The translations under genes and the position numbers were made by a program. The notes under the pieces are model-generated. The model had not been told where the DNA came from. It ran no database searches and saw only the letters and a list, made by a program, of their open reading frames with translations. This document shows positions 1-11,528 of a stretch of DNA of 64,000 nucleotides, piece by piece. Origin of the DNA: Caulobacterales bacterium (GTDB lineage Bacteria; Pseudomonadota; Alphaproteobacteria; Caulobacterales; Caulobacteraceae); NCBI GenBank assembly GCA_019510435.1, contig JAEKKJ010000015.1:88731-152730 (forward strand). Reading direction: 5' to 3'. Every line of letters starts with the position of its first letter. Position 1 is the stretch's first letter.

Positions 1-1238
1 AAAGGATGCGCCGTGTCGGAGAACCCGTCGGCGAAATCGTCGGCGGGCGTGGGCGCCTCGCTGACCGAGAGGTTGTAGGCGCCCGTGACGCTGTCTGCAT
101 ACGCCCGCGCATCGATATAATAGGTCCCGTCAGCGTGCGCATTGAACGCCACGACCAGGTGCGAAGCGTCCGCCGCGGTCACAAAGTAGTTCGCAAAATT
201 GTTGGAGGCGTCCTGCAGGGTCAGGTCGAGGTTGGCGAGCGGGTGGGCGCCCGGCTGACCGACGAGCGTGATCGTGTAGGTGAAGCCCGCGCGCAACTGG
301 AGGCGGAACCAGTCGCGATCGCCGACATAGTCAATCACGCCGCTGACGGTCTGCCCCGCCGCGATCTGCCCCATGGGGTGGGCGCCGTCCGCGATGACGT
401 CGGCATAATCGTCCGCGGGCATCACGATGGGCGCCGCCGGCGTCCAGCCCAGCACGTCAAGGATGCGCAGGTCGAGCGGTGTTGTCACCGCCCCGACGCC
501 GGGCGAGCCGGCCCCGAAGGCGTCGGTGTAGGTGTAACCCCAATCCGCGAGGTCGGCGCCCTCGTAACGGCCTGAGGGATCGAGCGAGGGGTTGTAGGCC
601 CGCGCCGAAACGTGCGTCGGATCGAAGCCAAAATAGGTGGCGGCGCCGTCGGCGCCTCCTGTGTAGTCGCGCAAGCCCGTCGCGGTGAACCGGAAGAGAT
701 CCATCGGGGCCCAGGCCCCCAACCGCAGGCCAACGCCCAGCGAACCCAGCCGGCCGAACACGCCCTCGGTGAGCTCGTGGACCATGGCGCCGACGACATC
801 CCCTCCGAACTGCCATGGGGCGTCGGAATTCAGCGCCACGACATCATCGAAGGTCGCGGCGATGCCGGTCGGCAGATTCAATGCGGCCGCCTGGGCCGTC
901 GGGATGAGGAAGAATGCGCCCTGGCTGGCATCCGCCGCCGGGAGGCCGGCCACGGCGAGCTGATCGTCGGCCGTCGTCGCATGGGTGCGCAGCGCACCGA
1001 CCAGCGCGTCGTAGCTTACCGCCGTCAGCGACGGGCGGTTACTGGCGAGGGTGTAAGGGCCGAGCGAGGCGTAGTCGAAATCAAGGCGAACTGTGACCGC
1101 ATTGGTGAACGCACCCGCGAGCAGTTGCTCGGCGTTGATGATCGCTGTTCGGTAGTCGGCGCCGACGCTGGGTTCGTAGGTGTTGATGAAGACCAGGCCG
1201 CTCCCCGGCGTGGTCACGGTCTCACTCGCGAATGGCAT
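1..1238 (-). CDS. Zinc metalloprotease-like protein with HELTE (HExxH) motif and C-terminal pre-peptidase-like domain; runs off the left edge
   Basis: Manual reverse translation from ATG at 1238: MPFASETVTTPGSGLVFINTYEPS...GAMVHELTEGVFGRLG...; open to base 1 and absent from the ORF track because it has no stop inside the window. Confidence 0.7.
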   Translation of the reverse strand, partial: MPFASETVTTPGSGLVFINTYEPSVGADYRTAIINAEQLLAGAFTNAVTVRLDFDYASLGPYTLASNRPSLTAVSYDALVGALRTHATTADDQLAVAGLPAADASQGAFFLIPTAQAAALNLPTGIAATFDDVVALNSDAPWQFGGDVVGAMVHELTEGVFGRLGSLGVGLRLGAWAPMDLFRFTATGLRDYTGGADGAATYFGFDPTHVSARAYNPSLDPSGRYEGADLADWGYTYTDAFGAGSPGVGAVTTPLDLRILDVLGWTPAAPIVMPADDYADVIADGAHPMGQIAAGQTVSGVIDYVGDRDWFRLQLRAGFTYTITLVGQPGAHPLANLDLTLQDASNNFANYFVTAADASHLVVAFNAHADGTYYIDARAYADSVTGAYNLSVSEAPTPADDFADGFSDTAHP

Positions 1239-1398
1239 TACGCGGCCGCCCCCAACAGCCAAGCTTATGGAGCCTGACGCCGTGCAGGGTTGTCAACCGC
1301 CGGCTGTAAACGCCAGCCGATCGCGTCGGGCCGTGCCTCCCCTTCGCATTAAGGGAGGGACAGGACGATCCCCTGCCCCTGATGCTCAGGGAGCGACG

Positions 1399-3573
<2,175 letters not shown>

Positions 3574-3689
3574 GCGCGGGCGCGCGGCGCCGGGAGGCGG
3601 CGCCGCAGGCTCGGAATTCGAAACGTCCTTGGGGAGGGCGGCGGTTGCGGGCGCCGCCTCTTGTGTCAGCGGGTCTGCGCCTTCTGGGC

Positions 3690-4049
3690 TCAGTACCGCT
3701 CCTCCTGGCCGCCGTCGCGGTCGCTCTGCAGGGCGCGGACCAGCTCCAGCTCGCTCATCTGCATGTGGGTCGGGTCGGCCAGCAGGGCGAGGGTTTCGGC
3801 CTCTTCCTCGGCTTCCGAACGCTCGTCGACGCGCTGCAGCGTGCCGATCAGGTTCTCCCGCAGCTCCTCGGCGTCGACCACGTCGTCGGCGATCTCGCGC
3901 AGGGCCACCACCGGGTTCTTGTCGTTGTCGCGGTCCACGGCGATCGCGGCGCCGGCCGAGATGGCGCGGGCGCGATGGGCGGAGAGCAGAACGAGCGAGA
4001 AGCGGTTGGGCACCTTCTCAATGCAGTCTTCGACGGTGACGCGAGCCAT
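3690..4049 (-). CDS. rpoZ: DNA-directed RNA polymerase subunit omega
   Basis: [31 protein letters not shown]; adjacent to spoT as is common. Confidence 0.96.
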   Translation of the reverse strand: MARVTVEDCIEKVPNRFSLVLLSAHRARAISAGAAIAVDRDNDKNPVVALREIADDVVDAEELRENLIGTLQRVDERSEAEEEAETLALLADPTHMQMSELELVRALQSDRDGGQEERY

Positions 4050-4144
4050 GGAGTCTCTCAGGGAGGGGGATAGAACCCGCTAAAATAGAGCGTTGGACCT
4101 GATTGTGCAACGCCGCAAAGGCCGCAGCGCCCGATGGACGGCGC

Positions 4145-6628
4145 TCAGGCGGGCCCGCGCGGGACGAAGACGAAATCGCCGAAGACGTGGCCCCCGTTGT
4201 CGAGGGCCGAATAGGTAGGCTGCTGCGGGTCGGGAAGGTCCTGGTCGCCGAGCAGGACGCCGGTGGCCGCGGCGATGACCCGGGTCACCAGCCGGTTGTA
4301 GATCTCCTCGCTGGTGATGACGTCGCTGTTGGCCTTCAGCACGTCGATCAGGGCGGCGGCGAAGACCGAGTGGTGGCCCGGCCCGCCCCCGTCCAGCACC
4401 GGCTCCAGGCGGCCGGAGGTGAGCACGTTGCGGGACTGCTTGTGGGCCATGCCGATCAGGTAGTCGGCGGAGTTCTCGTCGGCCTCGGCCGGCCGCTGGG
4501 CCCGGCTCACCGTCTGGCTGAGGAGGCCGGAATAGCAGGAGTCCGCCACGATCAGCACCTTGCGGGCGGCCATGCGCGCCACCTGGTAGGTGATCTCCTG
4601 GTTGCTGATCTGGCTGGCGGAGCTGCCGAATTCGGCGTCCACCGGCAGCCAATAGCCGCGGTCGCCGCCGTTGCGGACCTTCTCCATCCCGCCGTGGCCG
4701 GCGTAGTAGATCAGCAGCGTGTCGTTTTCGTTCAGCTTCTGGCTGAGGATGTCCAGCTGCCGCAGGATCTCGGCGCGGGACTTGTCGAGCATCACCGTGA
4801 CGTTGAAGCCGTAGCGGCTCTGCAGGACGGTCCCCAGCTGCGTCACGTCATTGGTCGGGGTGTCCAGCTTCGGAAGCTTGGGATCCCGGTAGTTCGACTC
4901 CCCGATCAGGATCGCGTAGCTCTGGTTGAAGCCGAACTTCGAGGACGCCCACATCCGCGACGGCTGCGCCTGGGCGTGGACCGTGGTGGCCGGCACGTTG
5001 CGGTAGCCGGTGGCGACCTTGGCCTCCAGCGCCTTGACCCGCGCCTCGCGCGCCGCCAGCGCCGCTTCCCGCGCGGCCAGGTTCGGCGTCGACGTCGCGC
5101 CGTCCGCCTTCGCGCGCACGCTCTCCTGCTTCAGGTTGGCGACCTCGGCCGCCAGGCTGGCGCTCCGGGCCTGGGCGGCGTCGTAGTCGCGCTGCATCTG
5201 GGCGGTGCGGCCCTGGGCTTCCGAGAGCCGCGCTTCGCTCGCCTTCAGGCGGGCGTCGCGCGCGTCGAGGTCGGACTGCACCTTGGCGAGCTGGGCGGAA
5301 GCCGCGGCCGCTTCGGCCCGGGCCCGCGACAGCTCCGCGTCGCGAGCCTGGCCGGCCCGCTGCGCTGCGGCGATCTCGGCCTTGCGCGCCGCGGCGTCGG
5401 CCCGCACCTGGTCCAGTTCGCGAGCCTGGCGGTCGTAGTCGGCCTGGGTGGCGCGCAGCCGGGCCGCGGCGGCCGCGTCGTCGGCATGGGCGGCGGCGTG
5501 CGCCTGCTGGTCGGCCAGTCGCGCCTGGGCGGCGCCCAGATCGGCCTCACGCGCCTGGAGCCTGGCCAGGGTGTCGGTGAGGCGGGCGTTGGCGGCGTCG
5601 GCGAGCTTGCGCGCCTGGGCGGCGTCCGCCTCCAGGAAGGCCACCCGGCCCTGCTGGTCCGGAAGCTGGCTGCGCATGGCGGCGAGCTGCGCCTGCATGC
5701 GCTGGCGTTCGGCCAGCATCTGCGCGCGCTCGGCCTCCGCGGCCTTCAGCTGGGCCGTCAGCGGGGCGGCGGTCTTCGTGGCGGCGGCCTTCGCGTTGGC
5801 GAGGTCGGCGGCCAGCTGGGCGGCGCGGGCGTCCGCGGCCTTGAGCTGGGCGGTGACCTCGGCCAACTGGCGCTGGGTGGCCATGTCCGGCGTCGGGACC
5901 GGCGTCGCCGAGCTGGCCCGACCCAGCTGTCCCCGCGCCTTGTCCAGGGCCGCGCGCTCCTGGGCCAGCTCCGCGCGCGCCGCGAGAAGCTCGCGCGACA
6001 GGCTCTCGGAATCGGCGCGCGCCGCCTCGTACTTGGCGTTCACCTTCTGCAGCATCCCGGCATCGCCCGCGAACTCCGCCGGCGGCAGTCCCGTCGCCCG
6101 GCGATAGAGCGCCACCGCCTTCTGCGCATCCTTGGGCACGCCCAGGCCCCGCTCATACAGCTGGCCCAGGTCGATCATCGCCTGCGGATAGCCCTGGTCG
6201 GCGGCCTTCTGGTACCAGCCCGCGGCCTGGCCATAGTCCGGCTCGCGGCCGAAGCCGTCGGCGTAGATGCGTCCCACATAGGCCTGGGCCTTGGCATCGC
6301 CCCCCTGGGCGGTGGGCAGCCACACCCCCAGGGACGATTCAAACGTGGCCCGGTCTGCGGCGACATACTCACCGCCGCGGATCTCGCAATTGGTGGCCGA
6401 GGTCCGGACGGGCCGGCGCGGAGTCAGGAAGGTCGTCGCGCGCCCAAGCTTGCGGACCTGGCCGGGCAGCAGGCAGTCGACCACCATATAGGCCTCGGCC
6501 GACAGCACCCCGTCGGCCGCGCGGACTGGCGCGCCGACGCCGGACGCCAGCAGCCCGAACGTGGCCAGTCCCAACGCGGCCGGGGACGCGCCCCACAGCT
6601 GTCTTGCGCCTCGTCGCATGCCCCGCAC
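4145..6628 (-). CDS. Secreted caspase-family (peptidase C14-like) protein with N-terminal SEL1 repeats and central coiled coil
   Basis: Signal-like N-terminus; SEL1 repeats (AQAYVGRIYADGFGREPDYGQAAGWYQKAADQGYPQAMIDLGQLYERG); long Ala/Arg/Glu-rich coiled coil; caspase fold with YYAGHGG and ADSCYSG. Confidence 0.88.
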   Translation of the reverse strand: MRGMRRGARQLWGASPAALGLATFGLLASGVGAPVRAADGVLSAEAYMVVDCLLPGQVRKLGRATTFLTPRRPVRTSATNCEIRGGEYVAADRATFESSLGVWLPTAQGGDAKAQAYVGRIYADGFGREPDYGQAAGWYQKAADQGYPQAMIDLGQLYERGLGVPKDAQKAVALYRRATGLPPAEFAGDAGMLQKVNAKYEAARADSESLSRELLAARAELAQERAALDKARGQLGRASSATPVPTPDMATQRQLAEVTAQLKAADARAAQLAADLANAKAAATKTAAPLTAQLKAAEAERAQMLAERQRMQAQLAAMRSQLPDQQGRVAFLEADAAQARKLADAANARLTDTLARLQAREADLGAAQARLADQQAHAAAHADDAAAAARLRATQADYDRQARELDQVRADAAARKAEIAAAQRAGQARDAELSRARAEAAAASAQLAKVQSDLDARDARLKASEARLSEAQGRTAQMQRDYDAAQARSASLAAEVANLKQESVRAKADGATSTPNLAAREAALAAREARVKALEAKVATGYRNVPATTVHAQAQPSRMWASSKFGFNQSYAILIGESNYRDPKLPKLDTPTNDVTQLGTVLQSRYGFNVTVMLDKSRAEILRQLDILSQKLNENDTLLIYYAGHGGMEKVRNGGDRGYWLPVDAEFGSSASQISNQEITYQVARMAARKVLIVADSCYSGLLSQTVSRAQRPAEADENSADYLIGMAHKQSRNVLTSGRLEPVLDGGGPGHHSVFAAALIDVLKANSDVITSEEIYNRLVTRVIAAATGVLLGDQDLPDPQQPTYSALDNGGHVFGDFVFVPRGPA

Positions 6629-6828
6629 TCCCGACGGCGACTTCGGAGCCAGGCCGAAGAGCGAACGTCGTTCCCCGCAAGGTGCCGCAAATCGGGCGAT
6701 CTAGGAAGCAATCTCGCATATCCCCGCACAATGAATATCGTTCGTCGGATCGCGTTCGTTAAGGCTGGACGTGGTGGCTGACGGTGTCAGAGTGCCCCCC
6801 AACGACTGGGAATGGGGGTTCACCGGCC

Positions 6829-8160
6829 ATGGTTACGCTATCTGCGCGCCGCGGAGCGTTTGCGCTCCTCATCTGCGTCTCGATCGCCACCGCGACGGGC
6901 GCGTGGGCCCAGGTGGCCCCTTCGCCCAAGACCGGCGCGCTGATCACGGCGGCCCAGGGCAACCCGCAGTTCCAGAGCACCGCCGCCTACATCGGCGCGC
7001 TGTGCCCCAACCTGACGCCCGGCACCGACCTGCGGCTGCGCTGCGCCGGGGCGTTGAACGCCTCCACCGACGCGCCGCCCCTGGCCACGATCGCCCTGGG
7101 CTCGATCACCCCCGAGGAGCTGCTGTCCCAGAGCGGGGCTGTGGACGGGGCGATCGCGCCGGCCACCAACGCCGTGGCGGGGCGCCTGTCCGCCCTGGGC
7201 CGGGTCGGCTTCCGCGGCGGCGTCGCCGCGCTCTACCGCCCGGTCGCCCTGGCCAGCAACGGCGACACCGCCGGCGTGGGCGGCTTCAGCCCGTCTCGCC
7301 TGCAGGGCTTCTTCAACGTGAGCGGCGGGTCGGGCAATCGCGACCACGACACCTACGAAGCCGGCTACGACTTCGACCAGGGCTCGATCACCGGCGGCGG
7401 CGACTACCGGTTCTCGGATGCCTTCACGGCCGGCGTGTCGCTGAGCTACGGCAAGACCGACGTCAATTTCGACGCCAGCGGCGGCAAGATGCACGTCAAG
7501 ACCACCGCCGGGGCCGCCTACGGCCTCTGGAGCGTCAGCGACCGGCTGCAGATCAGCGGCCTGATCTCCTACGGCCACGTGCGCTACTCCAGCTACCGCA
7601 ACATCAGCTACGTCGAGAGCGCCACCTCGGTGATCAACCGGGTCGCGTACAGCAAGGCGCGCGGCCACCAGTGGGAAGGGACCGTCACGGCGACCTACGC
7701 CCTGCCCGCCTCCGACGGCTGGTCGTTCGGCCCCTCCCTGGCGCTCAGCGCCGCCACGCTGCACCTGAAGGCGTTCGACGAGACCGGGGCCGGGGGCCTC
7801 GACCTGTCGTTCCCCACCCAGACCACCAAGAGCCTGCAGGTCATCCTCGGGTTCGATGCGTCCAAGGCGATCAGCGCGCCCTGGGGCGTGGTCACGCCCT
7901 ATGGCCGCGCCCAGGCCATCTATGAGACCAAGGACGACCGCCGGACCGTTGCGGTCCGCTACACGGCCGACACCACCGGCTTCTTCCCAGGGATCCGCCT
8001 CAACACCAGCGCCCCCGACCGTACGCGCTTCCTGCTGGGCGGCGGCCTTGCCGGCCAGTTCGCCAGCGGCTGGTCCGCCTTCGCCGACGTCGAGACGGTC
8101 GTCGGGCTCCGCTATGTCAGCGGCTACGACGTGACCATCGGGGGCCGCAAGGAGTTCTGA
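6829..8160 (+). CDS. Autotransporter beta-barrel domain-containing outer membrane protein
   Basis: Signal peptide after MVTLSARRGAFALLICVSIATATGAWAQ; alternating beta-strand pattern in the C-terminal ~280 aa (YEAGYDFDQGSITGGGDYRFSDAFTAGVSLSYGKTD), ending in ...GGRKEF. Confidence 0.8.
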   Translation: MVTLSARRGAFALLICVSIATATGAWAQVAPSPKTGALITAAQGNPQFQSTAAYIGALCPNLTPGTDLRLRCAGALNASTDAPPLATIALGSITPEELLSQSGAVDGAIAPATNAVAGRLSALGRVGFRGGVAALYRPVALASNGDTAGVGGFSPSRLQGFFNVSGGSGNRDHDTYEAGYDFDQGSITGGGDYRFSDAFTAGVSLSYGKTDVNFDASGGKMHVKTTAGAAYGLWSVSDRLQISGLISYGHVRYSSYRNISYVESATSVINRVAYSKARGHQWEGTVTATYALPASDGWSFGPSLALSAATLHLKAFDETGAGGLDLSFPTQTTKSLQVILGFDASKAISAPWGVVTPYGRAQAIYETKDDRRTVAVRYTADTTGFFPGIRLNTSAPDRTRFLLGGGLAGQFASGWSAFADVETVVGLRYVSGYDVTIGGRKEF

Positions 8161-8173
8161 TCGGCGGCCCGGT

Positions 8174-8686
8174 TCAGCGGACTGGGGCAGCGTCCCGGCC
8201 GACCGGAGCCGCCGCCGCCAGCTCCGCCGCCGCCAGCCCCAGCACCGGATGCCGCCATCCAGGGGCGATCTCGGCCAGGGGACCCATGACGAACAGCCGC
8301 TCGTGGGCGCGCGGGTGCGGCAGGATCAGGTCGGGCGTCTCCAGGACCTCCCGCCCGTGGGCGATGAGGTCCAGGTCCAGGGTCCGCGGGGCGTTCCGGG
8401 CGCCTCGCTCGCGGCCAAGCTTCGCCTCCAGCGCCAGCAGCGCCGCCAGCACCACGCGTGGACCGGCGTTCGCCTCGACAACCGCGACGGCGTTGCGGTA
8501 CTCAGGACCCTTGGGGTCGGGCCAGGCGGCGGAGCGCCACTGGGTCGACCGTTTCAGGACCTTCAAGCCGACTTCAGGAAACCGCGCCAACGCCGCCTCC
8601 AGCAGGGCTTCCGACGTGCCGTAGCGGCCGGGAAGATTGCTGCCGAGGGCGATGACCACGACCCGCTCAAGGTCGTCGGGGCGCAT
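8174..8686 (-). CDS. folK: 2-amino-4-hydroxy-6-hydroxymethyldihydropteridine diphosphokinase
   Basis: VIALGSNLPGRYG...; RGARNAPRTLDLDLIAHG...LPHPRAHERLFVMGPLAEIAP. Confidence 0.93.
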   Translation of the reverse strand: MRPDDLERVVVIALGSNLPGRYGTSEALLEAALARFPEVGLKVLKRSTQWRSAAWPDPKGPEYRNAVAVVEANAGPRVVLAALLALEAKLGRERGARNAPRTLDLDLIAHGREVLETPDLILPHPRAHERLFVMGPLAEIAPGWRHPVLGLAAAELAAAAPVGRDAAPVR

Positions 8687-8702
8687 TGGGAACTCGCCAG
8701 AT

Positions 8703-9296
8703 ATGACCTTCTACCCCACGGACCGGCTGGCCTTGTTCATCGACGGGGCCAACCTCTATTCGGCCGCCAAGAACCTCGGCTTCGACATCGACTACCGCAA
8801 GCTGCTGGAGGAGTTCAAAAAGCGCAGCGTGCTGGTGCGGGCCTACTACTACACGGCCCTGGTGGAGAACGAGGAGTACTCCCCGATCCGCCCGCTGGTC
8901 GATTGGCTGGACTACAACGGCTACCGCCTTGTGACCAAGCCGGCGCGGGAGTTCGTCGACAGCAACGGCCGCAAGCGCTTCCGCGGCGACATGGACGTCG
9001 AGATCGCCGTCGACATGATGGAGATGGCCGAGCACGCCGACCACATGGTGCTGTTCTCCGGCGACGGGGACTTCCGCAAGCTGGTGGAGGCGGTGCAGCG
9101 GCGCGGCAGCCGGGTGACGGTGGTCTCCACGGTGAAGAGCCAGCCGCCAATGGTCAGCGACGACCTGCGCCGCCAGGCCGACAACTTCGTGGACCTGGCC
9201 GACCTCGCCGACATGATCGGCCGCCCGGCGCGGCTGCCCAAGTTCCTGTCCGAGGCCCGCGGCCTCGCCGACCGCGACGCCGATGCCGAAGCCTGA
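8703..9296 (+). CDS. NYN domain protein (LabA/DUF88 family, PIN-like ribonuclease fold)
   Basis: LALFIDGANLYSAAKNLGFDIDY...MDVEIAVDMMEMA...LFSGDGDFRKLVEAVQRRGSRVTVVST. Confidence 0.93.
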   Translation: MTFYPTDRLALFIDGANLYSAAKNLGFDIDYRKLLEEFKKRSVLVRAYYYTALVENEEYSPIRPLVDWLDYNGYRLVTKPAREFVDSNGRKRFRGDMDVEIAVDMMEMAEHADHMVLFSGDGDFRKLVEAVQRRGSRVTVVSTVKSQPPMVSDDLRRQADNFVDLADLADMIGRPARLPKFLSEARGLADRDADAEA

Positions 9297-9951
9297 GCTG
9301 GCGCCGCAGATGGCCCCGCCCGAGGCGCCGGCGGACTGCCCACTCTGTCCGCGGTTGGTGGCCTACCGCGAGGCGAACCGGGCCAGCGTGCCGGGGGGCT
9401 TCAATGGTGCAGTGCCCTCGTTCGGCGACCCCCAGGCGCGGCTATGCGTGGTGGGCCTCGCGCCGGGCCGCATGGGCGCGAACCGCACCGGCCGGCCCTT
9501 CACCGGCGATGGCGCGGGCTGGATGCTGTACGCGACCCTGTTGAAGACCGGTTTCGCGCGCGGGACCTATGAGGCGCGGCCCGACGACGGGCTGGAGCTG
9601 ACGGACTGCATGATCACCAACGCGGTGCGCTGCGCCCCGCCGGGCAACAAGCCGGAGACCGTGGAGGAAGCCACCTGCCGGCCGTTCCTGACCAGCCGCC
9701 TGGCCGCGCTGCCCCGGTTGAAGGTGATCGTGACCCTCGGCGACATCTCGCGGCGCAACGTGCTGCGGGCGCTGGGCCTCAAGGCCTCGGCGGGCATCGC
9801 CGGCCACGGCACGGAGTTCGCGGCGGGTCCCTACACGGTCCTGAACAGCTACCACTGCTCGCGGCTCAACACGAACACCGGCCGGCTTACGGGCGAGATG
9901 TTCGAGGCGGTGTTCCAGCGGGCGCGGGCGATCATCGGGAGCGGCGGCTGA
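9283..9951 (+). CDS. Uracil-DNA glycosylase family protein (family 5-like)
   Basis: CPLCPRLVAYR...VVGLAPGRMGANRTGRPFTGDGAGWMLYATL; NAVRCAPPGNKP; C-terminal NSYHCSRLNTNTGRLT. Confidence 0.88.
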   Translation: MPKPELAPQMAPPEAPADCPLCPRLVAYREANRASVPGGFNGAVPSFGDPQARLCVVGLAPGRMGANRTGRPFTGDGAGWMLYATLLKTGFARGTYEARPDDGLELTDCMITNAVRCAPPGNKPETVEEATCRPFLTSRLAALPRLKVIVTLGDISRRNVLRALGLKASAGIAGHGTEFAAGPYTVLNSYHCSRLNTNTGRLTGEMFEAVFQRARAIIGSGG

Positions 9952-9958
9952 TCGGGGG

Positions 9959-11416
9959 GTGGCGATTGACGCCGGCCGGAGGTCGCCGCACGGTCGGCGC
10001 TTTCCCAGGTATCGGATTCCCAGCTTGCGTCCTTCCGTTGTGCTCGTCGGCCTTGCTGCCGCCCTCCTCGCCACCTCCGCCCTCGCCGGTGCGCCGACGC
10101 CCTCCGACCCGGCGCTCACCGCCCAGGCGCTGGAGATCCTGAAACGCGGCGTGGCCTTCAATACCTCCGCCGGCGCTGGCAACACCGTGGCCTATGCGCA
10201 GTACCTGAAGGGCGTGCTGACCGCCGCCGGCTACGCCGAGAGCGACATCACCATCGAGCCGATGTTCGGCACGGCCCTGATGCTCGCCCGCTATCCGGGG
10301 GCGGACCCGAAGCAGAAGCCGCTGGTTATCTCAGGCCACATGGACGTGGTGGCGGCGAATCCGGCCGACTGGACCCGCGATCCCTTCACGCCGGTGGTGG
10401 AGAACGGCTGGATCTATGGCCGCGGCGCAGTCGACGACAAGTACGACGTCTCGGTGGTAATCGCCGAGCTGGCGCGGCTGCGGCGGGAGGGCTGGAAGCC
10501 CCGCCGCGATGTGGTGCTGGCGCTCTCCGGCGACGAGGAGACCACCATGCGCACCACCGAGGTGCTGGCCAAGCGGCTGAGCAACGCCGAGCTGGTGCTG
10601 AATACCGACGGCGGCGGCGGTGAGCTGAAGGCCGGCAAGCCCACGCCCTACGGCATCCAGGGCGCGGAGAAGACCTACGCCGACTTCACCGTCACCTTCA
10701 CCGATCCTGGCGGCCACTCCAGCCGGCCGACCCCCACCAACGCCATCTACCGCCTGGCCAAGGCCCTGGACCGGGTCGCGGCCTACCGCTTCCCGACCCT
10801 GAGCAACGAGATCACCCGCGCCCAGCTGGCGGCCGACGGCGCGCAGACGCCGGGGCCGATCGGCGCGGCGCTGAAAGCCTTCGCCGCGGACCCCACCAAC
10901 GCGGCCGCCATCGAGACCCTGTCGGCCGAGCCCGATGTGAACCCCAAGCTGCGGACCACCTGCGTCGCCACCATGATCTCCGGCGGCCACGCCACCAACG
11001 CCCTGCCGCAGAAGGCCAGCGCCACCGTCAACTGCCGGATCTTCCCCGGCACGCCGTCGGAGAGCGTGCGCCAGACCCTGGTCAAGGTGATCGACGATCC
11101 CACCGCCCAGGTGAAGCGGCTGGACGACGGCTCCATCGACAGCCCGCCCTCCCCGCTGCGGCCCGACGTGCTGGCCGCGGTCACCAAGGCCGTCCACGCC
11201 CGCTATCCGGGCCTCGCCATCGTGCCGTCGCAGGACTCCGGCGCCTCGGACAGCATGTACTTCCGCGCGCTGGGCATCCCCTCGTACGGGGTCAGCGGGC
11301 TCTTCATGGAGCAGGGCCAGTCGTTCATCCACGGCCTCAACGAGAAGGCCCCCGTAGCCGGCCTGGACGGGGACCTGGCCCACTGGGACTCCCTGCTGCG
11401 AGACCTGGGGAGGTAG
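9959..11416 (+). CDS. M20 family metallopeptidase, secreted
   Basis: ISGHMDVVAANP, GRGAVDDKYDV, SGDEETTM, DPGGHSSRPTPTN; N-terminal hydrophobic signal. Start codon uncertain. Confidence 0.92.
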   Translation: MAIDAGRRSPHGRRFPRYRIPSLRPSVVLVGLAAALLATSALAGAPTPSDPALTAQALEILKRGVAFNTSAGAGNTVAYAQYLKGVLTAAGYAESDITIEPMFGTALMLARYPGADPKQKPLVISGHMDVVAANPADWTRDPFTPVVENGWIYGRGAVDDKYDVSVVIAELARLRREGWKPRRDVVLALSGDEETTMRTTEVLAKRLSNAELVLNTDGGGGELKAGKPTPYGIQGAEKTYADFTVTFTDPGGHSSRPTPTNAIYRLAKALDRVAAYRFPTLSNEITRAQLAADGAQTPGPIGAALKAFAADPTNAAAIETLSAEPDVNPKLRTTCVATMISGGHATNALPQKASATVNCRIFPGTPSESVRQTLVKVIDDPTAQVKRLDDGSIDSPPSPLRPDVLAAVTKAVHARYPGLAIVPSQDSGASDSMYFRALGIPSYGVSGLFMEQGQSFIHGLNEKAPVAGLDGDLAHWDSLLRDLGR

Positions 11417-11424
11417 CTGTTAGA

Positions 11425-11502
11425 AACCGCCGAGATCGCAGAGACACGCGGAGCCACGGAGCGCGTTGAGGCTCTCTGCGCATCTCCGCGATCTTTGCGG
11501 TT
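11425..11502. repeat. Intergenic imperfect palindrome between convergent genes
   Basis: AACCGC(cga)GATCGC(a)GAGA ... TCTC(c)GCGATC(ttt)GCGGTT. Confidence 0.7.
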
Positions 11503-11528
11503 GAAATGGCGCGCCGCAGGCCCGCCGC

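Noticed and set aside
4103-6781. 892-aa plus-strand ORF
   Set aside because: Antisense to the caspase/SEL1 gene; low-complexity shadow translation.
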